This document shows positions 1 to 6,987 of a stretch of 26,771 bases of DNA, in pieces (the first letter of the stretch is position 1; each line of letters starts with the position of its first letter). The notes below the pieces were generated by a model, which made no database searches, was not told the DNA's origin, and worked only from the letters and a program-made list of their open reading frames with translations. The position numbers were made by a program, and so were the translations under genes. The stretch spans positions 1 to 26,771 of the forward strand of contig CANKTT010000004.1 of assembly GCA_947486505.1 (NCBI GenBank), written 5' to 3'. The stretch comes from Actinomycetota bacterium. GTDB lineage: Bacteria; Actinomycetota; Actinomycetes; S36-B12; UBA5976.

Positions 1-1
1 A

Positions 2-3000
2 CTGGGACCACGATCTGACATCGGCTATAACATCCTTAATCGCAGACCAGATCGTGCCTTAGATCATTTGCGAACTTGGCAAGACCACGGCGTTCGTACT
101 TACTTAGAAATCGCTACGCATTATCAAAGTCCAGATGGCTCAAATCTTTCCGATACTTTTGCAGCCCGAATGTTGCAGTGGGCAATTGTGCACAAAACTC
201 AAGCTGTCTTAACAAACTTGGTTAGGTATCGCGATCCTAAAGATTCTCGAATCGCAGACGTGCTTGATGCTTCACGTAGACAAATTGCACTATCGAGCCA
301 ATCCAATGGCGCAACAACTAGCCAAGCATTCCTGACTTCAGGTCAACACATGAGCGCTATCGCCCAGCGGGTTTCCATTCTGGTTGGTGACCCTCGTGAT
401 ATTGGACAAGCGCTACTTCGACAAACTGTTGCGCTTGGCCAAGAATGCATAATCGATCCGCAATCAGATCTAGGAATGAATCAGGTTTACGTTCCTGAGT
501 TATCAAAGTTATTGCCAGGTGAAACTCGTAGCGCAGACAGTATTTTGCAAGAACGATGTGAGGTTAGTTTTTCTAACTACCTGACTGACAATTCAGTTAC
601 TCGAAGTGATGATCTTCGTACTACTCGAGACCGCTTAGATTCTGAGTTATCGGTAATTAAGCAAATGGGCTTGGCCGGGTACGTACTAACAGTTGCTCAA
701 GTTGTGGACATGATTCGTGCCATGAAAGTTCGAGTAGCAGCTCGAGGATCAGGTGCTGGAAGTTTTATAAACCATTTGTTAGGAATCTCTGGGGTAGACC
801 CAATCAAACACAACCTATTAATGGAACGGTTTGTTTCCACACTTCGACCAGGTTTACCTGACATCGACATCGATGTGGAGTCAGATCGGCGGATTGAAAT
901 TTATCAGGCGATCTTTGATCGGTTTGGCGATCGGCGAACGACTTGTGTTTCAATGCGCGAAACTTATCGAGTCCGACATGCGATTCGTGATGTTGGAGCA
1001 GCCCTTGGTATGCCGCCAGGAGAGATAAATACTTTTGCTAAATCATTCCCACACATCCGAGCTCGCCACATCCGAAGTGCTTTAGCCGAATTGCCAGAAC
1101 TGCGACGAAGTGGGATTGGAGTGCGCGCAGCCCGAGGTGATCTAGATCAATTCCTTGATCTGGTCGAAGGACTAGATGGGTTACCTAGGCATACTGCGCT
1201 GCATCCATGTGGAATCGTGCTGTCAGATTTATCGCTACTAGAGCGCACCCCAGTTCAACCAAGTGCTCAAGAATTTCCAATGTCGCAATTCGATAAAGAT
1301 GATGTCGAACATATGGGATTGCTAAAACTCGATGTTCTCGGAGTTCGAATGCAGTCAGCTTTGGCTTATGCCATTGATCAGGTGTACCAAGTTCAAGGAC
1401 CTGATGCTTTTGGCGCAGATTCAACCGGAAAAATAAATCTGGAGTCAGTTCCTCGAGATGATCCAAAAACTTTTGAGTTAATTCAAAGCACTAAAACTTT
1501 AGGCTGTTTTCAAATTGAATCACCTGGTCAACGAGAGTTGATTGGAAAGTTTGCGCCAGTTTCGTTTGGTGACTTAATTACTGATATTTCACTGTTTCGC
1601 CCAGGACCAGTTAAAAGCGACATGATCACGCCATTCCTGCGAGCTCGGCAAGGTTGGGGCATGACTGACTATGTGCACCCAGACTTGAAAGAGATTCTGA
1701 CTGAAACTAGCGGAGTTGTAGTTTTTCACGAACAAGTAATGCGAATCGTCTCAGTTATGACGGGTTGCTCACTTGAAGCTGCGGATTTAATTCGTCGACG
1801 TATGGGGGATTATGAGCAACTCGATGAAATCCGAGAGTGGTTCTATAAGTCCTTACAAAGTCGCAACTATGAACTTTCGGTAATTGAGCAAGTCTGGGAT
1901 GTGCTGCGGGCTTTTGCTTCATTTGGATTTTGCAAGGCTCATGCTGCCGCTTTTGCGCTTCCTACATATCAATCAGCTTGGTTTAAGACCCATCATCCTG
2001 CGGCATTCATGGCTGGAGTACTAACTCATGACCCAGGTATGTATCCCAAGCGACTTATCGCTGATGATGCTCGAAGTTTTGGAGTGGAAATTTTAGGACT
2101 GGATGTCAATGTATCTAAAGATACGTATCTAGTTGAAATAACTGCAGCTGGTAGTCAAGGAATTCGAATCCCACTATCTGAAGTCAAGGGAATAAGTCAG
2201 CAAGAAGTATCTGACATTATTTCCACTCAACCGTATTCCTCGTTGGCTGACTTTGTAATGCGCAGCAAAGCATCTCGGCCAATTGTGGAGCGAATAATTT
2301 TGGCTGGCGGATTTGATGCACTTCATGAGTCTTTAGTTTCTAGACGTGACTTGCTATTTCATGCAGCTGAGTTAAGTGCAGAATTTAAGTTAAAACGAAC
2401 TGCTAGATCACGACTAAGTGACCAAATTTCAGGAAATCAAATTTCACTTGGCATGCAAGAGGTTGCTTGGATTCCTGAGCCAACTGGATTACCCGCGCTA
2501 TCGCTTGCTGATCGGGTTAAGTACGAAATCGAAGTTTTAGGTATTGATGTGAGTGCTCACATAATGAGCTTTTATCGCCAGATGTTAATTGAGTTGAATG
2601 CAGTTCCAGCTGATCACTTGCTGACAGTGCGCTCACAATCCAGTGTGCTTATTGCTGGAGTTAAAGTTGCTACTCAAACTCCACCAATTCGTTCCGGTAA
2701 ACGAGTTGCATTCATAACGCTAGAAGATTCAACTGGTCCAGTTGATGCCACATTCTTTGAGGAAGCTCAAGATCAATATGCCGCCACACTTTTTCACTCT
2801 TGGCTGCTTTTAGTCAGTGGCACAGTCCGCCGAACCGGTCCGCGTGGAGTTTCGATACTTGCCAATGGCTGCTGGGAATTATCTGAGGTCTACCAACATT
2901 GGAAACGTGGGGGAGTTAAAGCAGTTCAGGACTTAATTCGAAATATTCCAGTGCACCAACTAGATCCAGTAGCTCCAACTCAAATTTGGGAGCATGCAAG

Positions 3001-3091
3001 TGGGTTTAGGTCCTCGCCTTATGTAGACGTTCGACCCGCAGGGTCGGATATCGCACGATCTATGCGATCAGCCGCAAAGATGGCACCATGA
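2..3091 (+). CDS. dnaE2: Error-prone DNA polymerase DnaE2 (ImuC), 5'-truncated
   Basis: This is a C-family DNA polymerase of the damage-tolerance type, which copies past lesions and drives induced mutagenesis. The frame is open from base 2 with no stop, so the true start lies left of the window; probably 100-200 residues of the N-terminal PHP domain are missing. The palm motif PDIDID lies at bases 857-874 and the third catalytic aspartate (LKLDVLG) at 1331-1333. The segment KAHAAAFALPTYQSAW followed by LTHDPGMYPKRL, around 1935-2055, is typical of DnaE2 rather than of replicative DnaE1. An OB-fold domain follows at about 2645-2870, and the protein ends soon after, without the long tau-binding tail of a replicative subunit. 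The stop overlaps the dinB start by four bases (ATGA), so the two are co-translated. Its promoter, and any LexA site, are outside the window. Confidence 0.93.
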   Translation: MGPRSDIGYNILNRRPDRALDHLRTWQDHGVRTYLEIATHYQSPDGSNLSDTFAARMLQWAIVHKTQAVLTNLVRYRDPKDSRIADVLDASRRQIALSSQSNGATTSQAFLTSGQHMSAIAQRVSILVGDPRDIGQALLRQTVALGQECIIDPQSDLGMNQVYVPELSKLLPGETRSADSILQERCEVSFSNYLTDNSVTRSDDLRTTRDRLDSELSVIKQMGLAGYVLTVAQVVDMIRAMKVRVAARGSGAGSFINHLLGISGVDPIKHNLLMERFVSTLRPGLPDIDIDVESDRRIEIYQAIFDRFGDRRTTCVSMRETYRVRHAIRDVGAALGMPPGEINTFAKSFPHIRARHIRSALAELPELRRSGIGVRAARGDLDQFLDLVEGLDGLPRHTALHPCGIVLSDLSLLERTPVQPSAQEFPMSQFDKDDVEHMGLLKLDVLGVRMQSALAYAIDQVYQVQGPDAFGADSTGKINLESVPRDDPKTFELIQSTKTLGCFQIESPGQRELIGKFAPVSFGDLITDISLFRPGPVKSDMITPFLRARQGWGMTDYVHPDLKEILTETSGVVVFHEQVMRIVSVMTGCSLEAADLIRRRMGDYEQLDEIREWFYKSLQSRNYELSVIEQVWDVLRAFASFGFCKAHAAAFALPTYQSAWFKTHHPAAFMAGVLTHDPGMYPKRLIADDARSFGVEILGLDVNVSKDTYLVEITAAGSQGIRIPLSEVKGISQQEVSDIISTQPYSSLADFVMRSKASRPIVERIILAGGFDALHESLVSRRDLLFHAAELSAEFKLKRTARSRLSDQISGNQISLGMQEVAWIPEPTGLPALSLADRVKYEIEVLGIDVSAHIMSFYRQMLIELNAVPADHLLTVRSQSSVLIAGVKVATQTPPIRSGKRVAFITLEDSTGPVDATFFEEAQDQYAATLFHSWLLLVSGTVRRTGPRGVSILANGCWELSEVYQHWKRGGVKAVQDLIRNIPVHQLDPVAPTQIWEHASGFRSSPYVDVRPAGSDIARSMRSAAKMAP

Positions 3092-4314
3092 GCCGTTCGC
3101 AATTGAATCGAGGAAACTCGGCACAAAGCCCGCAAGGGGACGATACTGGCTGCAACATTCTTCATATAGATATGGATGCCTTCTTCGCTCTGGTTGAAGT
3201 TCGTGAGAATCCAAGCCTCGCTGGCAAACAAGTAATCGTTGGATACGACGGTAACCGTGGCGTCGTGTTGTCAGCAACTTATGAAGCCCGAAAACTCGGC
3301 GTGCATTCCGCAATGCCAATGTCACGAGCGCTTCGCTTGGCTCCACATGCAATTGTCGTGGAGCCGGATCATGAGAAGTATTCTGAAGTTTCTGAAAATG
3401 TAATGGCAATTTTTGAATCGGTAACACCTTTAGTGCAACCACTGTCCGTTGATGAAGCATTCCTAGATATTTCTGGGGCAAAAAAACTAATGGGAACTCC
3501 CAGCCAAATTGGTGAAGTAATTAGAGCGCGAGTTAGCGATGAGCAGGGAATAACTTGCTCAGTTGGCGTAGCTTCAACCATGTTCGTAGCAAAATTGGCA
3601 ACTAACTTTGCAAAACCTGATGGCTTACATGTTGTGCCTGCCGACAAAGTAATCGATTTTTTACACCCACTGCCAATTGGCGCGCTTTGGGGCGTTGGTG
3701 AAAAAACTGCTGAGCAACTTGCCCGCCTTGGATTAGTAAATGTCTCAGACATTGCAAACACTCCAGTTAAGACTTTGGCAAGAGTGATTGGTGAAGCAGC
3801 CGCTGAACACTTATATGAACTTTCTTGGGGTCGAGATCCTAGAGTCGTAACGCCTAACCAAGCTGAAAAAAGTATTGGTGCAGAACGAACTTTTGAAGTA
3901 GATATTGATGATCCAGAAGAGATTCTGGCTCAGATCCTGGATCTTAGTAACAAGGTGGCTAAGCGCTTGCGTGCTGCTAACTACTTTTCCCGGACCATCA
4001 CAATCAAAGTCAGATTCGCCGACTTCACATCAGTTACCCGAAGTAAATCACTACCCGCCTCAACCGACTTGGCAACAGATATTTACGCGACAAGTAAGAG
4101 CCTGTTTGAAGCTATGCATTTACAGCGCGCTCGAATTCGATTGGTTGGAGTTAGGGCCACTGGGTTAGTCCCAACCAGTGAGTCCTCAGTTCAATTGGAG
4201 TTTTCAGAGCGCGACTCAGGATGGCGAGAGGCTGAAGCCGCAATGGATCAGGTCTCGTTGAAGTTTGGGAACTCTGCCGTAAAGCCGGCCCGCCTAATCA
4301 AGCCAGAATCCTAG
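3088..4314 (+). CDS. dinB: Y-family DNA polymerase IV (DinB)
   Basis: This 408-residue translesion polymerase has all catalytic residues: D28 in HIDMDAFF, and D122-E123 in the motif SVDEAFLD. F33 occupies the usual steric-gate position. The thumb helix-hairpin-helix (GALWGVGEKTAEQLARLG) and the little-finger domain follow. Q369-L-E-F372 near the C-terminus is a plausible short beta-clamp binding motif. The protein is slightly longer than usual because of about 20 polar residues before the first strand. The ATG lies inside the dnaE2 stop overlap with no clear Shine-Dalgarno site, so translation is probably coupled. In many bacteria the Y-family partner of DnaE2 is ImuB, which lacks active-site acids; this protein keeps them, so it is a true DinB. 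Confidence 0.95.
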   Translation: MSRSQLNRGNSAQSPQGDDTGCNILHIDMDAFFALVEVRENPSLAGKQVIVGYDGNRGVVLSATYEARKLGVHSAMPMSRALRLAPHAIVVEPDHEKYSEVSENVMAIFESVTPLVQPLSVDEAFLDISGAKKLMGTPSQIGEVIRARVSDEQGITCSVGVASTMFVAKLATNFAKPDGLHVVPADKVIDFLHPLPIGALWGVGEKTAEQLARLGLVNVSDIANTPVKTLARVIGEAAAEHLYELSWGRDPRVVTPNQAEKSIGAERTFEVDIDDPEEILAQILDLSNKVAKRLRAANYFSRTITIKVRFADFTSVTRSKSLPASTDLATDIYATSKSLFEAMHLQRARIRLVGVRATGLVPTSESSVQLEFSERDSGWREAEAAMDQVSLKFGNSAVKPARLIKPES

Positions 4315-4365
4315 AAATAAGGGCTAAATTCCATGGGAATAAGGCAAGTTTGGCCAATTTGGGCA

Positions 4366-4386
4366 TTGAAGTTTCGAAAACTTCAA
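4366..4386. repeat. Perfect 9-bp inverted repeat downstream of dinB
   Basis: The arms TTGAAGTTT (4366-4374) and AAACTTCAA (4378-4386) are separated by CGA. No T-tract follows, so it is not a classical terminator. It lies between the dinB stop and the next gene and could be an operator or a weak RNA hairpin. The core resembles, but does not match, the actinobacterial LexA consensus. Confidence 0.6.
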
Positions 4387-4432
4387 ACCAGACGTAGTCT
4401 TAGTTATAAGCACTAGTTGTAAGGGGGCGCAC

Positions 4433-4801
4433 ATGGCACTGTCAGATCGTGAACAACAACTGCTGGAGCAAATGGAACGCGCCCTAGCTAGTGAAGATCC
4501 TAGATTTGCTTCGGCTCTCGGTGGCTCCATGAAGAATCGAGTTGCCACCAAAAGCATTGGTATTGCCGTTCTCGGGGTAGTTGTCGGAATTGGAAGCCTG
4601 CTGGCCGCCGTATCCCTATCTATCCCAGCACTTGGTGTTGTGGGATTCTTGGCAATTGTTGCCGGTTTCTACTTTGCTAACTTGGGTGCACAGTCCAGCC
4701 CAGTCAATGGAAAACCAGGAAATGCAAGCAAGGCCCCGGCTTCAGGTGGATTTATGCAAGGCCTGGAAGAGCGCTGGGATCGCCGCCAAGACAACGGGTA
4801 A
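4433..4801 (+). CDS. DUF3040 family membrane protein
   Basis: The protein has 122 residues and starts with the family signature MALSDREQQLLEQMERALASEDPRF (residues 1-25), a charged cytoplasmic helix. Two hydrophobic segments follow at about residues 43-62 and 65-84, then a polar glycine-rich tail. DUF3040 proteins are small, of unknown function, and widespread in Actinobacteria, often near dcw genes. The ATG is supported by a strong ribosome site, AAGGGGG at 4421-4427, six bases upstream. A weak candidate -10 (TATAAG, 4405-4410) lies in the 118-base gap after dinB, so the gene probably has its own promoter. The function is not known. Confidence 0.9.
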   Translation: MALSDREQQLLEQMERALASEDPRFASALGGSMKNRVATKSIGIAVLGVVVGIGSLLAAVSLSIPALGVVGFLAIVAGFYFANLGAQSSPVNGKPGNASKAPASGGFMQGLEERWDRRQDNG

Positions 4802-4826
4802 GTAAGCACCCACGTTCCAGTTGGGG

Positions 4827-4838
4827 CATAATTCGGGT
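4827..4838 (+). promoter_or_regulatory. Candidate leaderless promoter (-10) for the MaoC gene
   Basis: CATAAT at 4827-4832 ends six bases before the ATG at 4839, the geometry of a -10 element for a leaderless transcript. No good Shine-Dalgarno site is present and no convincing -35 was found. This is inference from spacing. Confidence 0.35.
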
Positions 4839-5360
4839 ATGACTATTCATAAAGCTGAAATTGGAAAATTTGCTGAAGACTTTATTGTTGGAGATATTTA
4901 CCAACACCCGCTAGGCCGCACAATCACTGAAGCCGATTCCACTTGGTTCACCTTGCTAACCGTTAATACCAACCAAAATCATTTCAATGAGCATTACGCC
5001 CAAATGAATCCCATTGCCGAGGGCAGGATCATCGTGAATTCAGGTTTCACGGTTGCTTTAGTGCTTGGGTTGTCCGTTCTTGACATGAGTCAGCATGCCG
5101 TAGCAAATCTTGGTTGGACTGACATCAAACTAACTGCGCCGGTTTATGTGGGCGATACGTTGTATGCCGAAAGCAAAGTCCTAGAAATGCGCGAGTCATC
5201 ATCGCGTCCAGACTTTGGAATTTTGACAATGCGCACCCGCGGACTAAATCAAGATGGCGTGGAAGTTTTGTCATGGGTTCGCTCAGTCATGATTTCAAAG
5301 CGCTCATCCGGAATTGGCCAGAACTATTTCCCAGTGGCCAACACTGGCCCACTTGAATAA
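4839..5360 (+). CDS. MaoC-like (hotdog fold) acyl-CoA hydratase/dehydratase
   Basis: The product is a single hotdog domain of the MaoC family, 173 residues from ATG 4839. An in-frame TTG at 4821 would add six residues (MGHNSG) that do not look like protein of this family. The segment RTITEADSTWFTLLTVNTNQNHFNEHYA covers the hot-dog helix and catalytic loop. The general GDxNPxH motif reads VNTNQNH here: the catalytic His is kept and the Asp is replaced by Asn. Related MaoC proteins annotated as mesaconyl-CoA or beta-methylmalyl-CoA hydratase-like also have an NTxxxH loop, so this may be normal for the subgroup. The downstream motif NLGWTDIKLTAPVYVGDTLYAESKV is characteristic. The substrate cannot be read from sequence. 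Confidence 0.85.
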   Translation: MTIHKAEIGKFAEDFIVGDIYQHPLGRTITEADSTWFTLLTVNTNQNHFNEHYAQMNPIAEGRIIVNSGFTVALVLGLSVLDMSQHAVANLGWTDIKLTAPVYVGDTLYAESKVLEMRESSSRPDFGILTMRTRGLNQDGVEVLSWVRSVMISKRSSGIGQNYFPVANTGPLE

Positions 5361-5363
5361 AGT

Positions 5364-6176
5364 TTGCGCAGATTTTTTGGCTTCATAGTTACGGTTGGAG
5401 CAGTTGCTCTCGCTGGTATTGTTGGGTTTTCACTGGTTAATTCATGGTTAAATCCTGACCCATTAACCATTGAAAACATAGACGGCCGGCCGGTAATTAC
5501 TGCCACTCAGCCATCGTTAACACCGTTTAGCTTTGAACTAGACAACAGTGGATACGACATCAGTTACCCGCAATGTGGCAAACCACTTCCAACCAAATTC
5601 GTAGGGTACGCAATCATCGGGCTAAATGGTGGCAAGCCATTTACTAAAAACAATTGTTTTCAAAGTCAATGGGATTGGGCTTTAACTCATGATGCAGTAG
5701 CTGTTTACATAAATACTGCTGATCCAGGAACTGAGTCCCCAGTTCGATACGGCAAGAAAATAGCCAAAGATACTTTGAAGCGACTTAGCAAGCATGACGT
5801 TAATCCAGGAACGCCAATCTGGTTAGATGTGGAAACTTACAACACTTGGACAAGTGCCGAGCGTGCAATTCAAGTCCTCACTGAAATAGCGATTGATTTA
5901 ACCGCTGCTGGATATCCAGTTGGAATTTACGCTCCGCCCGTGCACTGGTACGAGATAACTGGTAACGCAAATGTTGGAATGCCACTCTGGCTTGCCATTG
6001 GTCCCTATCCTGATGTCGAAAGTGGAGTATTGGCGGCCAAGGCAGCTTGCACCAAAAATGCATTTGGCGGCAAAGCCCCGGACATGGTTCAGTTCGTTGC
6101 AACAGTGGATGGGGTAGCCCTAGATCGAAACATTATTTGCACCAGTCCAGTTGGACTGGTCGCCCCAACTCGCTGA
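5364..6176 (+). CDS. Membrane-anchored or secreted GH25-like (DUF1906-like) protein
   Basis: The protein has 270 residues. One hydrophobic segment at residues 4-26 follows MRRF, acting as a signal-anchor or uncleaved signal peptide. The remainder looks like an exported TIM-barrel of the glycoside-hydrolase-like type found in many actinobacterial hypothetical proteins. It contains GYDISYPQCGKPLP (about 68-81), the acidic strand W153-L-D155-V-E157-T, which resembles the DxE active-site pair of GH25 lysozymes, and GYPVGIYAPP. Cysteines (in PQCG, NNCF, AACT and IICT) suggest disulfides. The start is TTG three bases after the MaoC stop, in the same frame and without a visible ribosome site; no better start lies upstream of the membrane segment. 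Cell-wall hydrolysis is possible and unproven. Confidence 0.75.
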   Translation: MRRFFGFIVTVGAVALAGIVGFSLVNSWLNPDPLTIENIDGRPVITATQPSLTPFSFELDNSGYDISYPQCGKPLPTKFVGYAIIGLNGGKPFTKNNCFQSQWDWALTHDAVAVYINTADPGTESPVRYGKKIAKDTLKRLSKHDVNPGTPIWLDVETYNTWTSAERAIQVLTEIAIDLTAAGYPVGIYAPPVHWYEITGNANVGMPLWLAIGPYPDVESGVLAAKAACTKNAFGGKAPDMVQFVATVDGVALDRNIICTSPVGLVAPTR

Positions 6177-6248
6177 GTTTCTTTACGTTCCGCTTTATTT
6201 ATCTTCAGTTAGGCCCTTTTGCTATTTTGAGGAAATTTTTTAAATTAC

Positions 6249-6264
6249 CTCCCTTTTACTCCAC
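6249..6264 (-). repeat. Inverted distal copy of the mraZ promoter-spacer box
   Basis: CTCCCTTTTACTCCAC at 6249-6264 is the exact reverse complement of the 16 bases at 6335-6350 between the -35 and -10 of mraZ. Seventy bases separate the copies. Read on the - strand it contains TGGAG-N5-GGGAG, the spacing known for MraZ boxes (short G-rich pentamers separated by five bases). It probably acts as a distal MraZ site. Confidence 0.65.
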
Positions 6265-6328
6265 CCTGTAAACATTGGATAAATAGTAAATATATGTTAA
6301 ACATGTGAAAATTGAGGTCAAAATAGGG

Positions 6329-6356
6329 TTGACAGTGGAGTAAAAGGGAGTAATCT
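6329..6356 (+). promoter_or_regulatory. mraZ/dcw promoter with MraZ-type operator in its spacer
   Basis: A perfect -35 hexamer, TTGACA at 6329-6334, is followed by a 16-base spacer and TAATCT (-10, TANNNT type) at 6351-6356. Transcription should begin near 6363. The spacer itself is the 16-mer repeated in inverted orientation upstream. It contains TGGAG (6336-6340) and GGGAG (6346-6350), matching the phased pentamer arrangement of MraZ operators, so binding here would block RNA polymerase directly. This is the strongest promoter-like sequence in the window. Confidence 0.72.
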
Positions 6357-6410
6357 GGTTCTACGAGGTGACCTGGGGAAGGGTTGCCATTGGTTTAGGC
6401 GGTGATTTAG

Positions 6411-6833
6411 GTGTTCTTAGGTACCCACACCCCAAAACTGGATGAAAAGGGCCGCCTAATCCTGCCGGCGAAATTCCGCGAACCACTTGTTGGTGGGTTA
6501 GTTATGACCAAAGGCCAAGAACGCTGTGTAGTCATTTGGCCAAATGAAAAGTTTGATGAGTACGCCGAAAGTCTGCGCCGTCGCTCCCAGAACAACGAAA
6601 AAGTCCGCGCCTATACCCGAGTGTTTTTCTCATCAGCTTTTGATGACTCCGCAGACAAGCAGGGTCGGGTAACTATCCCTGCGCCACTTCGGGAATGGGC
6701 TGGGCTTGATCGCGACTTAGTAGTAGTCGGAGCTGATACTCGCATTGAAGTCTGGGCAACTGTTGCGTGGAACCAGTACCTAGAAGTACAAGAGCCTGGT
6801 TTTGCTGCCCTTGATGAAGACGTAATGCCATGA
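6411..6833 (+). CDS. mraZ: Transcriptional regulator MraZ
   Basis: MraZ is a DNA-binding protein of the AbrB/SpoVT fold that forms ring oligomers and, in other bacteria, represses the dcw operon that begins with it. At 140 residues it is a usual length. Both DxxxR motifs are present: D11-x3-R15 in LDEKGRLILPAKFR and D82-x3-R86 in ADKQGRVTIPAPLR, one in each half of the duplicated fold. The start is GTG at 6411, preceded by AGGCGGTGA at 6397-6405, an almost perfect anti-Shine-Dalgarno match with a five-base spacer. It is the first gene of the division cluster, under the promoter at 6329-6356, which also contains its likely operator. A 154-base structured gap follows before rsmH. Confidence 0.97.
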   Translation: MFLGTHTPKLDEKGRLILPAKFREPLVGGLVMTKGQERCVVIWPNEKFDEYAESLRRRSQNNEKVRAYTRVFFSSAFDDSADKQGRVTIPAPLREWAGLDRDLVVVGADTRIEVWATVAWNQYLEVQEPGFAALDEDVMP

Positions 6834-6860
6834 CTTTAATTCGAAGCTTTTTAAACAACT

Positions 6861-6985
6861 CATCAGTTACAAAAACTGATGCTGCCTTTGGCCTCTGGCC
6901 GTTGGCTCGATCCTGGCGCACCTTCCCCGGTGCCAGGCTCACCAACGGCCAGGGACTAAAGGCAGTACCAAGACTTGATGTGGCG
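6861..6985 (+). ncRNA. mraW RNA motif, structured leader of rsmH
   Basis: This gap can fold into two hairpins. The first pairs CATCAGTT (6861-6868) with AACTGATG (6874-6881) around a five-base loop. The second is a long three-tier stem: CTGCCTTT (6882-6889) with AAAGGCAG (6958-6965); CTGGCCGTTGG (6895-6905) with CCAACGGCCAG (6942-6952); and CCTGGC/ACC (6912-6922, two-base bulge) with GGTGCCAGG (6929-6937), loop TTCCCC. The arms are perfect apart from the bulge. Position, phylum and shape fit the known actinobacterial mraW motif, a cis element in front of mraW/rsmH. No T-tract follows, so it is not a simple terminator. I assign the family from memory of its context, not by a covariance search. 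Confidence 0.75.
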
Positions 6986-6987
6986 TA

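Noticed and set aside
3068..3481. Antisense ORF over the dnaE2-dinB junction
   Set aside because: It is a shadow of strongly conserved sense genes, with no recognisable domain or ribosome site. The same applies to other antisense ORFs such as 7422-7805, 10866-11276 and 14877-15248.
4366..4386. LexA (SOS) box near dinB
   Set aside because: The centre TTTCGAAAA lacks the GAAC/GTTC half-sites at the right spacing, and it lies downstream of dinB.
6177..6248. Intrinsic terminator after the GH25-like gene
   Set aside because: There are T-rich runs but no GC-rich stem before them. Termination here is not supported by sequence.
6249..6350. A phase-variable invertible promoter flanked by 16-bp inverted repeats
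   Set aside because: The repeats lie inside the promoter spacer, no invertase gene is nearby, and switching off an essential wall and division cluster would be lethal. Paired operator sites explain it better.
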